DNA of 64,000 bases, from contig OY992540.1 of NCBI GenBank assembly GCA_963921195.1, positions 174,749,896 through 174,813,895 of the forward strand. The letters run 5' to 3'. How positions within the stretch are numbered: position 1 is the stretch's first letter; every line of letters begins with the position of its first letter. The notes beneath the pieces were generated by a model. It was given only the letters and a program-made list of their open reading frames with translations. It did not search any database and had not been told where the DNA came from. Origin of the DNA: Pegoplata infirma (lineage: Eukaryota; Arthropoda; Insecta; Diptera; Anthomyiidae). A program made the position numbers and the translations under genes. Of this stretch, positions 11,635 through 23,539 are shown piece by piece.

Positions 11635-12101
11635 AGGGCATTTTCCTTGACCTTACTTAGTAAAGGGTTAACTATGTCCAAAAAATCTATAAATTTTTTA
11701 ATAAATACTAAGGGTCAATTATTAAAGAAAACCGGATTCATAATGATTTATTTATTTGTTTTTTTTTTTACAAAATTATTTTTTTAAAAAAGTATATTTT
11801 GCCCCAGGGTCCGAACTTCAAGAGCTCGGTGCGACCTAAAGAACCTTTTCGAAAATTTTGGTATAACTTTTTCATGAATCTCACCCCCTAATTTTGTAAA
11901 ACGCAACGCGCCGCGTTGTCAAAATTTCTGTGTAATTTGTTTTTGTTGCAACAACAAATTGTATCGAAATTTTGACAACGCGGCGCGTTGCGTTTTACAA
12001 AATTAGGCCATTAATAAACTGAGTGGGAGTCCCGTGCAGAAATCGAACTTTTTATTTTTAAGAACCACCCTAATAATTATATACAATATTTTTTACTCGG
12101 G
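11635..12101. repeat. Right copy of the duplicated segment: empty Helitron site
   Basis: Matches 1309-1763 and then continues past the insertion point (A at 12088 / T at 12089) into TTTTTTACTCGGG. This shows the site as it was before Helitron H2 inserted. The last 13 bases are the terminus of a CCCGAGTAAAAA-family element. Confidence 0.85.
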
Positions 12102-12564
12102 TATTTAAATTGCTATTTATCTCGATTAATATATTATTTTGGCTTGAAAATCTAAACCATGATACTTTTATTTATTTGCTTTAAGGTAAATGAATGAAAG
12201 AAACATCTGCCTGATTATATGCAAATTATGTTCGTATATATTTGCCTTTTTCACTATAAAAATCATAACTGTGGCAAAGGAAACCATTTCGGCAGAAATT
12301 CAATTTAACAGATTGTTATATGTATGTATAAGTATATCACACTCGCACAAATACACTCGCTCATTCATATATGCATACCAGGGTTGCAAAAGTTGCTACA
12401 ATTGTACTTTTTTGGTACAATTCAATGCTCAAAAGTACAATGGTACAAGCAGTGACTCTGACATGACACCGCGCCGTCACTGAGGATGGCTGAAGGACGT
12501 TGCCACTGGGAAATTCCAATATTAGGCATGTTTTTTGCAGACCGGATTAATATTAGGATAAACT
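12102..12564. other. AT-rich stretch, nothing firm
   Basis: No gene found. A CAGGGTTGC...GTTGCCACTG pair at 12381-12510 hints at a degraded terminal inverted repeat, but no target duplication supports it. Confidence 0.4.
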
Positions 12565-12968
12565 CTATTTAGTTAAAAAATGAGTCAAATCAAGTCCAGA
12601 AATATTTTTTATAATTTTTTTTTTTTAATTTACACACAATTAGTAAATATAAACAGGAAAAAAAAATTAAGCGTTGGCCCAAATGTAAAATGGTATACAT
12701 AAATCTAAGTTAATCCTAGAATTTAACTAAATTTATTTTTCATTCTTTACATTAAAATTATTTTACTAAATTTTAAGTCAAATAATTTTAAGTCACGTGT
12801 AATGATTAATATCAATTTATGATAGATTGCATCAATAAATGAATTAAAAAAAATCAAAAAAATCTTTACATTTTGGACAAAGCTTAATTTTTGTCTGTTT
12901 CTATTTACTAATTGTATGTAATTTCAAAATAAAAAATCTGGACTTGATTTGACCCATTTTTTAACTAA
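12565..12968. repeat. Fold-back sequence, ~100 bp arms
   Basis: AGTTAAAAAATGAGTCAAAT, AAGTCCAGA and AATTAGTAAATA on the left are mirrored by TATTTACTAATT, TCTGGACTT and ATTTGACCCATTTTTTAACT on the right, with an A/T-rich centre. Confidence 0.7.
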
Positions 12969-12974
12969 AGGCCT

Positions 12975-13082
12975 ATTCACACCTGAGGTAAAATCTCGTT
13001 CGAATCATATTGTCTGTATCATTTTATACACAACCATATGATCGAAATCTCGTTCAAACGATAATTTACCTCAGGTGTGAAT
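12975..13082. mobile_element. Tiny palindromic MITE
   Basis: Ends ATTCACACCTGAGGTAAA and TTTACCTCAGGTGTGAAT are perfect inverted repeats; the interior ATCTCGTTCGAA / ATCTCGTTCAAACGAT is also partly symmetric. A related pair (CTACACCTGGGAGAAAT / TTTCTCAGGTGTGG) lies at 13526-13610. Confidence 0.7.
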
Positions 13083-13525
13083 TGGTTATAGGGTAATAGG
13101 GCAAGTACTTTCATGAAAATGCATGTTTTTACTCGGCACTCTAAACATAACATAAATTAAATATTTATCCGTATCAATAAATTTGCAATAAAATGGAATC
13201 GATTTGTAGTTGCATATTTTTGCATATCTTGGTAAAATGCGTGTTTTCATATGAATTGAACTTTTTTTAATTTTTATCAACATTTTTTCAAAAATTCATT
13301 TCAAAAACCTTAATATAAGCCAAAACCGATCCAATATTTCTTATATAAAATTATTATTTTCTTATCGAAATGATATTCTGGAACCTTTCTTCTGGTCACC
13401 TTTGCCGCAGGGACGATTTTACTGTCAAAACTTGTATTTTAATATGAAAATTATTGATTGCTGTTGTAAAAAGTACTAAAATCCAAAAAATATTAAAAAA
13501 AAATGTTTGGCCCTTTTTACCCGCT
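13083..13525. other. AT-rich, nothing recognised
   Basis: Short frames here have no recognisable motif and A/T-driven composition. Confidence 0.45.
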
Positions 13526-13690
13526 GTCTACACCTGGGAGAAATACTGAGATATTTGTATCAAGAAACGTCAAAATCAATCGCAAAGAAATTTTTCTCAG
13601 GTGTGGACTAAATATTAGTCTCAGTATTTGATCTCATCAGATAGTTGTTATGAGATATCTCATAACAACAATCTGATGAGATTGGATGAG
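13526..13690. repeat. Two adjacent inverted repeats
   Basis: First is CTACACCTGGGAGAAAT mirrored by TTTCTCAGGTGTGG. Second is a ~48 bp near-perfect palindrome, CTCATCAGAT...ATGAGATATCTCAT...ATCTGATGAG, centred near 13656. Confidence 0.7.
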
Positions 13691-13739
13691 ATCAAGTGTC
13701 AAATTCACTTATATTTGTATGTTTACAATTGTTTTTTGG

Positions 13740-14276
13740 AACAAATGGCGTCGAAAAAAGGAAAAATAAAATAAATCATTAAAAAATAAGTGTATAAACA
13801 AATGTATGTACTTCAATAATAGATTGAACATATATTTATGATGAATAACATATATAGTTATTCCACGGCTGATTGTAAATTATGAAATTTCACAAGAGCA
13901 TTTGCAGCTCGTTTTCCACACCAATAGATATTGAGATAAATGCTGAAATTTCCCTACTGTTTCTCTGTCGACGTTATCTCTGCTTTCATGATAAAATTCT
14001 CCCACGTGTAGATGGTGCGTTAGCCTTCAACTTGGCACTAATTGAAAATTCTGAAATACCAACACTGCAGTGTTATTTTTGGTATGACCCAAAGACCATT
14101 TACTTTGTTTTGAGAAAAACGAAAAAGAAACTTCTTATCAACTTTATTAAAAATATACACAATAGATTTGTTTTTTACTTTTGGTATCGATTGCTTAAAA
14201 TGTTTTAAGAAAAAATATAAATTTTTATACGTTTTTGCACAAGATATCAAAAGTTAATATGATTTTAACAAAAAAA
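13740..14276. other. Unassigned AT-rich sequence
   Basis: A 108-codon frame (13882-14208) has no recognisable domain, no adjacent signals and AT-rich codon content. TATTTTTGGTATGACCCAAA (14075-14094) recurs inverted near 14840-14860, which may mark ends of an old element. Confidence 0.35.
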
Positions 14277-14314
14277 GACTTGGTCGCGTTTATGGAGCAA
14301 AACGCGACCAAGTC
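14277..14314. repeat. Perfect 15 bp stem hairpin, 8-base loop
   Basis: GACTTGGTCGCGTTT is followed by ATGGAGCA and the exact complement AAACGCGACCAAGTC. The GC-rich stem is isolated in AT-rich DNA. Confidence 0.9.
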
Positions 14315-14417
14315 TCGTTTAAATGAATATTTTCCTAAAAAAATTTAATTTTCTTTCACGTGGGTCAAAGTCAACCTGAGTTTACCTTATTAAACTATCT
14401 TTAATTTTGGCTATAAT

Positions 14418-14870
14418 TAGCAAAGTTGGGGCTGGATATCTTTTAATTCTTACGAAAAATTCATTTCGGATAAAGTGCATAACAATCATAAACAATTGAT
14501 TCCTAATTCCATTTGGCAAATGGTTTATGGGTCACACCAATAACCAAGCGTCAATTTTTAGTTTGTTTTGATATGCACCCTTTCAACGTTATATGCATCA
14601 AAACAAAAGTAGAGAAAAATATTTTAACTTTTAGGTGTAAAATTTGATGCATGTGCAGAAAATTGGCGTATGCAGCAATCCAATGTTAAGACAATGTTAA
14701 TATTGGGGATATGAAGCAAAGTTAGGGCTGGATATCTTCTAATTTATACGATATATAAAAAAAATAGATTACGGATTTGGAAAGAGGACATATTAATCAC
14801 ATACAATTGATTCCTAACTCCATTTTCCCAAAAATGGTCTTTGGGTCATACCAAAAATAAACAAACGAAA
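14418..14870. repeat. Two diverged direct repeats (~150 bp)
   Basis: Both units share GCAAAGTT(G/A)GGGCTGGATATC, CAATTGATTCCTAA and a TGGGTCA(C/T)ACCAA motif. Units begin near 14418 and 14710. Confidence 0.7.
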
Positions 14871-14908
14871 TGGCGTTTGAAAAAGAGTAAACAACTCTAT
14901 GCCTGAGT

Positions 14909-15460
14909 CACAGACTAAATACAGACTCGACAGTAGAGTTTTATAAGAAAAAATGGGGAAAACTAAGCGATTTTAGGAGAAAACACAGCGGTTTTTAGTC
15001 CGTTTCACGCACAGTACAGACTAGTATGCAGACACTGGTGCTAATTGCGTACTTTCCAATATGGTGGTATGGTTTTTAGTACAGAATGATCATCGCTGCC
15101 TAGTATCTGTGTGCCTGTACGTGTGAGCTTTTGTGCATGTATTTATGATGTTTGTTTACGTTTTGTATGAAACGTCAAAAGTTACACCGTGTGCTGTCAC
15201 TAATACTTACACCCATCAGATGCAACTCTGTGATACTACTACTCATGTACTGTGGTTTCACGCTAACATGGCAACACTTTCTACGACTTAGGAGTGAGTG
15301 AAACAACAAAAACCGATCTGGCATCCATTTTTCTTATGGCGCGTTATATCAGTTTTCTCTTTCTAACCTAATTCGTAGAATAATTTGAAAAAATTAACCA
15401 TATGGTTCAAGAATACTTTTTTGACACCTGTCACTTATGTCGAGTCTGTATTAGTCTGTG
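14909..15460. mobile_element. MITE with CACAGACTAA termini
   Basis: Left end CACAGACTAAATACAGACTC and right end GAGTCTGTATTAGTCTGTG are inverted repeats, flanked by CCTGAGT (14902-14908, 15461-15467). The 7-8 bp duplication suggests hAT, P or Merlin-like mobilisation; the superfamily is not resolved. A second copy ends at position 82. Confidence 0.8.
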
Positions 15461-15594
15461 CCTGAGTGAACGTGTTTTTTTATTAGCTGATTAAATTTTA
15501 TTTTCTTTTTTCATTTAACATTGTCAAATTACAAACAAATCTTGTTGTGTGCTTAAATTAAATAAAAATATATATTTAATTAAGGGAATATCAT

Positions 15595-18364
15595 AGAAAG
15601 TTAGAAAACTTTTTAATGAGGCCAAACGTACTGGGAACTGGGATACTTATAGAAGTTCTCTGACTGAGTACAACAAGGAAATTAGAAGATCCAAAAGGGC
15701 ATCTTGGAGGAAATTCTGTGAAAGCATAGAAGATACTCCTACAGTCGCAAGACTACATAAAACGTTAGTGAAATCCTCTACGAACGAAATGGGTCTTTTA
15801 AGGGGAAATAACGGTATATATACCAAGGACCGAAAGGAGACTTTGGAGTTGTTATTACATATTCACTTTCCTGATTCGATCATTTGTGATCCTTCAGGAA
15901 ATAATATTATACACGACCCCACAAGATTTTGTAGAAGAACACCTAATCTTTCAGGCGTCATCTTCGACCCGGATAAGGTTAGATGGGCCATTAAGTCCTT
16001 TGATCCGTTTAAATCCCCTGGGGGGGACGAAATCTTCCCCGCTCTTTTGCAGAATGGGTTAGACTTTCTTTTAGATACATTAGTATCTGTTTTTAGATCC
16101 AGCTTTATATTTGGACACATCCCTTCTCTTTGGAGGAAGGTAAATGTTGTATTCATACCTAAAGCTGGAAATAGACCGGCTGAATTGCCAAAATCGTATA
16201 GACCCATAAGTCTTACATCCTTCCTACTGAAGACTATGGAAAGATTACTGGATCTTCACTTAAGATCCACATACTTGGATCAATATCCTTTACACAGGAA
16301 TCAGTATGCATATGCAAAAGGCAAATCTACTGATTCGGCTTTACATCATCTGGTGACGGTTATAGAAAAAGCCCATAAGGACAAGGAAATAGCTCTTTGT
16401 GCCTTTCTGGATATTGAGGGAGCTTTTGATAATACTGGTTATGACTCCATTGAATCTGCACTTCGGTGTAGAGGTGTAGATCAGGGTACATGTAGATGGA
16501 TTAAGAACATGCTAGAGAGCAGGGAAATAACCGCATCTATGGGTTGCACTCGAGTCACAGTGAATGCCGTTAAAGGCTGTCCTCAGGGCGGCGTCCTATC
16601 TCCACTACTTTGGTCCTTGGTGATAGACGACTTGCTTCAGAGGCTAGATAATATGGGTTATCAGGCAATAGGTTACGCGGACGATTTAGTAGTCATAGTA
16701 ACTGGTAAATTCGATAATATCATCTCGGATATTATGTGCAACGCTCTACGTTTGGTAATGGGCTGGTGCACTGAACAGGGTCTTTCCATTAACCCTAACA
16801 AGACTATTATAGTCCCGTTTACTAGGAGAAGAAATCTCAATTTAGGTATAATTTCCGTAGGGAATACTATTATCCAACTCTCTAAGGAGGTTAAGTATCT
16901 GGGAGTTATCTTGGATACGAAACTTACTTGGAATTCACATTTAGACGGCACTATCAGAAAGGCTATTGCGGCATTATGGGCAGCGAATAGGATTGTTGGT
17001 AGGACCTGGGGATTGAGCCCCAAAATGGTCATGTGGATCTACAAGATGATTGTAAGACCGATCATGACGTACGCTGCCATAGTCTGGTGGCCGAAGACTA
17101 TACAGGGGGATGCCACCGTAAGACTAGGCAAGGTACAGCGTCTGGCCTGCACTCTAATCACGGGTGCTATGAGAACCTGCCCAACTTTGGCCCAAGAAGC
17201 CATTTTGGGTCTCACACCTCTCGACATATTTATTAGATACGGCAACTATGGCTGCGCGTAGAATGAATATCGATTACTCTGACCCCCGCAACTTGAGCGG
17301 TCACTCCAATATTCTTTCTTCAATAGGAATTAGGGAAAACCTGGATATGCCGACGGATAGAGTAAACACTGTGCTTCGCTTTGGAAGGAAATTTGAGATC
17401 GTGATACCGAGTAGACCAGAGTGGGATGAAGGTGGTCCATATGTGGATACTAGAAGCCTAAACTGGTATACTGACGGATCCAAAATGTCCTCTGGAGTTG
17501 GCGCTGGTGTCTACGGTCCAAACACGCGGATCTCCGAACCAATGGGTAGGTGGCCTACAGTTTTTCAGGCTGAAATTCAGGCTATTACAATATGCGCTAG
17601 GGTTAATATTGCAAAGGGTATGAAGGGTACTCATATTTCAATCTTCTCTGATAGCCAGGCAGCACTTCAAGCACTGTCTTCTTGGGAATTCAAATCCAAA
17701 ATGACACTGGAATGTTTTGATACCCTTCAGCAGCTGGCCGGGAGAAACAAAATTACTCTATTTTGGATCCCTGGTCATAGAGGTTTTGAGGGTAATGAGA
17801 TAGCGGATGAGCTTGCTAGAAATGCCTCCGCTACTCCTATGACCGGACCCGAACCCTATTGTGGGGTAAACTGGTCCACCTTCTCGAACATGATTAGGGG
17901 TTTGGAAAGAACCGACTTCTTAAACTTGTGGGAAAATTCAGGAGGTCTACGACAATCCAAGGCACTAATCACTCCATTATCATATGGAAGTATACTTAAT
18001 CACACCAAAAGTGACATTAGGTTACTGACAGGTTTTCTCACCGGGCATTATAAGGTAAATTATCACTTGCATAATTTAAACCTTTGTGCATCGTCTTTGT
18101 GTCGACATTGTCTTGAGGAAGTGGAGACAACGCAACACATATTATGTGAATGCATCGCAATATGTAGGATCAGAAGACGGTTCTTAGACAGGGAATTGCT
18201 TAATTCTGAGGATATAAGGCTAGCTTCTCCATCCTCTGTTATAATGTTCATTAGGAACATTGAACAGAGTTTGAATTAGATTAATGGATCTTGGCACAAA
18301 AGACCCATAAGGGTCGCAGTGCCGGCCGTTAGGGCTAGATCACCCCTTGAAAAAAAAAAAAAAA
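15595..18364 (+). mobile_element. Second LOA-like non-LTR element, 5'-truncated
   Basis: Flanked by the 13 bp duplication AAGGGAATATCAT (15582-15594 and 18365-18377) and ending in poly(A) of ~17 (18350-18366). Only the C-terminal half of ORF2 survives. The poly(A) tail and protein divergence show it is a different family from the copy at 4698-8834. It lies in the region just upstream of the PHD ORF1. Confidence 0.92.
15597..18279 (+). pseudogene. LOA-like ORF2 fragment: RT and RNase H, one frameshift
   Basis: The first frame runs from the truncation point to a TAG at 17259 and carries the RT (RPISLTSFLLKTME, FLDIEGAFDN, CPQGGVLSPLLW, YADD at 16674-16685, INPNKT). A frame change near 17240 moves the remaining protein into the +1 frame (17248-18279). 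That part has RNase H (WYTDGSK, QAEIQAI, FSDSQAAL, GNEIADELA) and a terminal Cys/His cluster (CRHCLEEVETTQH). Catalytic motifs are intact and there are no other stops. The endonuclease is missing because of 5' truncation, so this copy cannot move. Confidence 0.9.
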
Positions 18365-18550
18365 AAGGGAATATCATTAAATACTATTTTTTTTGGTGAA
18401 TTTCATCGTACTCTGTGCCTTCATTATTTGCTGTTTTTTTTTTTTTTGTTGCTGCCTGGTGCATTTTTTTGTTTGCTGACTTGCAGTATTCTGCCATTTT
18501 CATTTTATTTTTTTGCTGTTGTACAATACAAATTGAAATTACTTTTCAAT

Positions 18551-19516
18551 ATGCCTAATGAAGATTATAAATGTGGAGCTTGTAATGCTAATATCGGCGA
18601 GTTGGGCAGCATTCAATGTGATGAATGTTCGGCATGGGTACATGTGACGTGCGCTAAAATCCCTGAGGATCAACTTCTTGCTCTTAATGATATAGACCTT
18701 TTGTCTTTTATTTTCACACCTTGCAGAAACAAACGTTGTGATGATGATCGTACCTTATGTGATGAGGTTTCTTCACCAAAGTCCAAATTTGACGCTTTTA
18801 TTCGTAAAGGTGATGAGGAACGTAACTTGTTAAAGCAAGTTTTTGCTGATATGGTTGCTTATTTAAAAACCGAACTGTCCTCTTGTGTTAAGGCTCTTAA
18901 ATCAGAAATTGTTGTCTGTAATGAGCATGTTGAAAAACTGGAAACTTTTACGTCTTCAAAAATCTCATTGCTTGAGCAGGAAAACAATGCTCTTTATAAA
19001 AAATTTAACCGGGCTGATGTTGTTGTTGGTGGTCTTCCTGATAAGTTAAAGAGTCTAACAGACACAATTATTGATTTGGGTTCCTTTTATAAAGTTCCAG
19101 TAACATATCAGGATATCAATCATGTCTGCTATATAAGTGGTAAAAAAGCAATTCTTGTTAAATTCAATAGTGTGCTTTTACGTGATGAAATAATGAAATC
19201 ATACTTTAGCACGATGAAGACTCGACCTTTAATGACTGCTGATATCGTTCATGATCCTGACATTGATAAGGCTGATCTTGTAGGGCGTGTTTTTTTGAAT
19301 GATCATTATTCTCCTGCTGCTGGTAAATTAAACTTTATATGTAAAAAGTTAATTGAGAAGCAAATTATTACCAAATTTAAGCTAATTAACTCGGATAAGC
19401 CAAGAGTCAAGTTAACAATGCCTGGTGGAATAGCTGTTGAATATGATGCCATGGAATATGCTGCGCTTTTGGAAAAGAATTCTAATGTTGTGCCTCCGGT
19501 CAATGTTCCTGTTTGA
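18551..19516 (+). CDS. Non-LTR ORF1 protein with PHD-like finger (321 aa)
   Basis: ATG at 18551 is the first plausible start; the open frame extends upstream only through poly(A) and U-rich leader. An N-terminal zinc finger (CGAC, QCDECSAWVHVTC, PCRNKRC; residues ~6-60) is of PHD type. A charged coiled-coil-like region follows (~80-155), then a C-terminal part (~160-300) resembling the FP25K-like RNA-binding domain of insect retroposon ORF1 proteins (VVVGGLPD, GKKAILVKF, VFLNDHYSP). Such proteins are thought to coat element RNA. The frame is complete but its ORF2 partner lies far downstream and is broken. No host gene context is visible. Confidence 0.75.
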   Translation: MPNEDYKCGACNANIGELGSIQCDECSAWVHVTCAKIPEDQLLALNDIDLLSFIFTPCRNKRCDDDRTLCDEVSSPKSKFDAFIRKGDEERNLLKQVFADMVAYLKTELSSCVKALKSEIVVCNEHVEKLETFTSSKISLLEQENNALYKKFNRADVVVGGLPDKLKSLTDTIIDLGSFYKVPVTYQDINHVCYISGKKAILVKFNSVLLRDEIMKSYFSTMKTRPLMTADIVHDPDIDKADLVGRVFLNDHYSPAAGKLNFICKKLIEKQIITKFKLINSDKPRVKLTMPGGIAVEYDAMEYAALLEKNSNVVPPVNVPV

Positions 19517-20895
19517 TTCATGCTCCTGCTCATTGTAATATTTACTTTTTATATATTTTTTTTTTTTTCTTTTTTGACTTTGTTATTTAATTTTACATTT
19601 GCTTTAATCAGCTGATTATTATAATTTAATTCAGTTTTATGAATTGTAATTTGTTATGTGATTTTTTTAATCTATATCTATATCTATACATCTATACATC
19701 TATATCTATACATGTATATAATTTCCCTATTTGTGTGTTCCTCTTTTTTTGTCTATCCAGAGCTTTTTGAAGCCCACTGATGAGCTACAAAGCTGAAAAT
19801 TGGCATGCTTATAGTAAAACACCTGGGGCAGATCCTAACGTAGCCGGATTTTGGATTTTTTGCCTGTGGGCGGAGAAATAAGCGGGAAAGTGGGCGTGGC
19901 AAAATGCAGTTTTTTGACGTTTTTGCTTAATTTAAAGCCCCCAAATGACTTAGGAATCTGAAAATTTCTTAGAATATAGTCCAAACGATGCCGCATATCC
20001 CCAAGTAGTCGGATTTAAAATTTTCGCAATGTGGGCAGAGAATTGAGGGGAAAAGTGGAGTGGCAAAATTTAGATTTTTTTTAACATTTTTACTTCTTTT
20101 GAAGCCCCCAAATGACTTAGGAATCTGAAAATTTCCTAGAATATAGTCCTAACGATGCCGCATATCCCCAAGTAGTCGGATTCAAAATTTTCGCAATGTG
20201 GGCGAAGAATTGAGGGAAAAGTGGCGTGGCAAAATTGGGATTTTTTAAAATGTTTACTTCCTTTGAAGCCCCCAAATGACTTAGGAAGCGGAAAATTGCA
20301 TAGCATTTAGTTTTAACAATGAAGCATATCCTGAAGTAATCGGATTTAAATTTTTTAAACTGTGGAAGGAGAATTAAGAGAAAAATGGGGCGTGGCAAAA
20401 TTGTGTTTTTTAATATTTAATTTGAAGACCCCCAATGATCTATGAAGATGAAAATTGGCATTTTTGCTTATTTTAAAGTCCTCTAATGACTTAGGAAGCT
20501 GAAAATTTTCTAGCGTATAGTCCTATCGATGAAGCATATCCTGAAGTAGTCAAATTTTAAATTTTTGGACTGTGGGCTGAGAATTGAAAGGAAAATGGGG
20601 AGTGACAAAATTGAGATTTTTAAAATTTTAACTTCTTTTGAAGCCCCCAAAGGAAGCGGAAAATGCACAGAATTGGCATGTATATAGAAGGTTTCATGTG
20701 GAATATCAACACGAGCCTGGATTTTTGATATCCAGTGTATGGGTGGAGAATAAGAAAGGCAAAGGGCGTGGTAAATTTATTTCCATCTATTTTCTGAATA
20801 TATATTTTTAGTTTTTTTGTGTTTCTCTTATTTTTTGTGTATCCAGCGCCTTTTGAATCTCATTGATGGACTTAAAAGCTTAAAATTGGCATGTA

Positions 20896-21825
20896 CACTG
20901 ATAGAAAAACGCTTCATATCGCTAATGAATGGAATTCATTAATGTAGTTTTATTAAAACAATGAAATATTTCATATGCTGAATGAAATTTCATACATATA
21001 GTGCAAGATTTTCATTAATTTTGATTCATTAGACTTCGTAGATTCATTAAAAAATTTCATTAAGTTTTATTTACAAAATTTGTTGTTTTTTGACACCTGT
21101 CGTGTTGCGTCTGTTTAGTCTGTTAGTTTACGCGCGCAAAAACAGCTGATCACAGCGTGATTTTTTTTTTGTTTTACTTCGTGGTTTTACTTACATATGT
21201 ATTAAAAGTAAATGTTATAGTAAAATTTTGTGTGAGAAAACTAAGTGAAATCTATAGATAAAATAAAAAATATGTGAAAGTGTTTTTTTAACTTGGTGAC
21301 TTTGTGATTTTTTCAGACTTTTTTATGAAATTAAAAAAAAAATATTATTTTTCTATTTACTAAATTTGTGCTGTCTTATATTAGTTCGTGGTTTTAATTA
21401 CGTATTACAATTTAAGGGTGGAGTAAAATTTTGGGCGAGAAAACAAAGTGAAAACCATTTTTATTATTTTTAATTTTATAAAAACATCTTTACAATTTCA
21501 TAAATATATTTCATTTTAAAAATAAAAGTGGTAGTATTGAATGAAAGTATTTCATTTCAAAAATAAAAAGTAGGATTTATTCAATGAAAGTATTTCATAA
21601 GAATTAAATACTTTTTTCATTAAAGTAATGCAAAATTTTCATAAATACAATTTATATTTTGTATGAACAATTTTCATTAATTTAATGAGACTTGTTCTTG
21701 CAATTATATTTTATGATACCTATTTCATTAATTCTATGAAACCCTACATAGGTTCCTTTTTAACGTCATTTTTCATAACATTAATGTAGATTTTCATTAT
21801 TGTCATGTACAAATTTCTATCAGTG
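20896..21825. mobile_element. MITE, CACTGATAGAAA termini, TA target
   Basis: Left CACTGATAGAAA and right TTTCTATCAGTG are perfect inverted repeats flanked by TA on both sides (20894-95, 21826-27). The interrupted Helitron phrase 'AAATTGGCATG...ATAATAAAACACC' matches the uninterrupted unit at 19797-19822. The interior is rich in TTTCATT/AATGAAA. Confidence 0.88.
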
Positions 21826-22312
21826 TATATAATAAAACACCAGGGACAGATTCTTACGAAGTCGGATTTTTTGCATGTGGGCGGCGAATTACGAGAAAAA
21901 GGGGACTTGGCAAAATTATTTTTTTTTTAACATTTTAGAGTATTTTTAAGCTCCGCCCCAATGAATACGGAAGCTGAAAATCCCTAACATGTAGTCCTAA
22001 CTATTAAGTATATTCTAAAGTAGTCCGATTTAATATTTTTGGAATGTAGATGGAGAGTTGAGAGGAAAAAGTGGCAAGGCAATATTGTGTTTTATTTTTT
22101 TTATTTGACTAACTTTAAAGCCCTAATGACCTACGCAGCCGAAAATTGCAAGCATATTGTCCTGACACTGGAGCATATCCTTAAGTAGTCAGACTTAAAA
22201 TTTTTGGACTGTGGACGGAGAATTGAGAGGGAAAAGGGGCGTGGATACGAGTATAGTATGTACTAACGATGGAGCTTATCATAAAGTAGTCAGATTTAAA
22301 AATTTTGGAATA

Positions 22313-22537
22313 CACAGAAAAACAGTTTAATTGTGCCAGCCGAATTAAGAGCCAACTGCATGGTTTATTTACAACAACTGAAATTTTCGGTTGCGATTAC
22401 CGAAATTTATTTGGACCAACAAAAGTTAAATTTTCAAAACAAATTTTGGTTATGGCAACCGAAAATTTCGGTTGTTGTTATTAAACTATGCAGTTGGCTC
22501 TAAATTCGGCTGGCACAACTAAACTGTTCTCTCTGTG
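22313..22537. mobile_element. 225 bp fold-back MITE, TA target
   Basis: CACAGAAAAACAGTTTA and GCCAGCCGAATT at left are mirrored at right by AATTCGGCTGGC and CTGTTCTCTCTGTG; TA flanks both ends (22311-12, 22538-39). Almost the whole element folds on itself. Confidence 0.9.
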
Positions 22538-22741
22538 TAGGGACGTAGAATTAAGAGAAGAAATGGGCGTGGAAAAATTATGTTTTTACATCTTACCTAA
22601 TTTTGAAGACACCTTATGACCTTGAAAGATGAAAATTAGAATACATATGGTACGGACTATGGCAAAGATCAACTCTGACCTAGATATCCAGTCAAAGGGC
22701 GGAAATACAAAAAATCCGTTGTGAATTTTGTTCAGTTTGTA

Positions 22742-23539
22742 CACTCATAGAAATATCTTAGTAGAAAAATTAGTAAACCCATTGTAGATCAAGTTTTACA
22801 GAATAATGCCGTATTCAACAAAAATTAATATTGATATCGTTGAATAATCAGTATAGTTAAATCAACGATTTAAAATGTATCTACAGAATTCAATAGATAA
22901 ATCAAAATAGAAAAAACAACCCTGTTCGTTCATTTTTTTCTTATTAACGAGTGACGAGTGAGTTGGTAGCAATGTGAAACGTGTTTATCTGTCTCTTATA
23001 AAATTATTTGATATATTTGTTTTTTATAAAATTATTTAATATTATAAAAAAAATAAAAATAGGATCTGGTCTGTAAATATTTGGTAAGTAAAAAAATACA
23101 TTGATTACTTTATGTATTCATACTATATTAAAGCTTTTTTGTTTTTTTTTTAAGGATTTTTTTTGGTATCCTCAGAAAACTGGAGTATGGCTTATGAGTG
23201 CATAACATGAATAAACGAAGTGTGTGTGAAAATCATTGTGAAAATCATTGTTAAAAATCCGGCGATAAAACAAAAATATTGTGATTTATGCTTAATAAAA
23301 GAATATTTACAAATAACAAGTTTTTTTATTAATAAAATTTCTTATATTAACAAAATTATGAGTTGAATTTACAAAAAATAAGAGTTGATTTACAAAAAAA
23401 CGAGTTGATCAACTTTTACAAAAACTGACAATAATTTTTATTGAAATCAACATAAATATTTGTAGGGTCAAAATCAACAATGATTTCTGTTGAATATACA
23501 ACGATTTTCTTTGGGAATACAATGATTTTTGGTTGAGTG
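22742..23539. mobile_element. MITE, CACTCA termini, TA target
   Basis: Ends CACTCATAG and GGTTGAGTG with TA on both sides (22740-41, 23540-41). An inverted related copy occupies 63495-64000. Confidence 0.8.

Noticed and set aside
12381..12512. hAT element with CAGGGTTGC / GTTGCCACTG ends
   Set aside because: The ends match poorly and the flanks share no 8 bp duplication.
13882..14208. 108-codon frame as a host exon
   Set aside because: No recognisable protein motif, no splice or start context, and a possible inverted-repeat end overlaps it.
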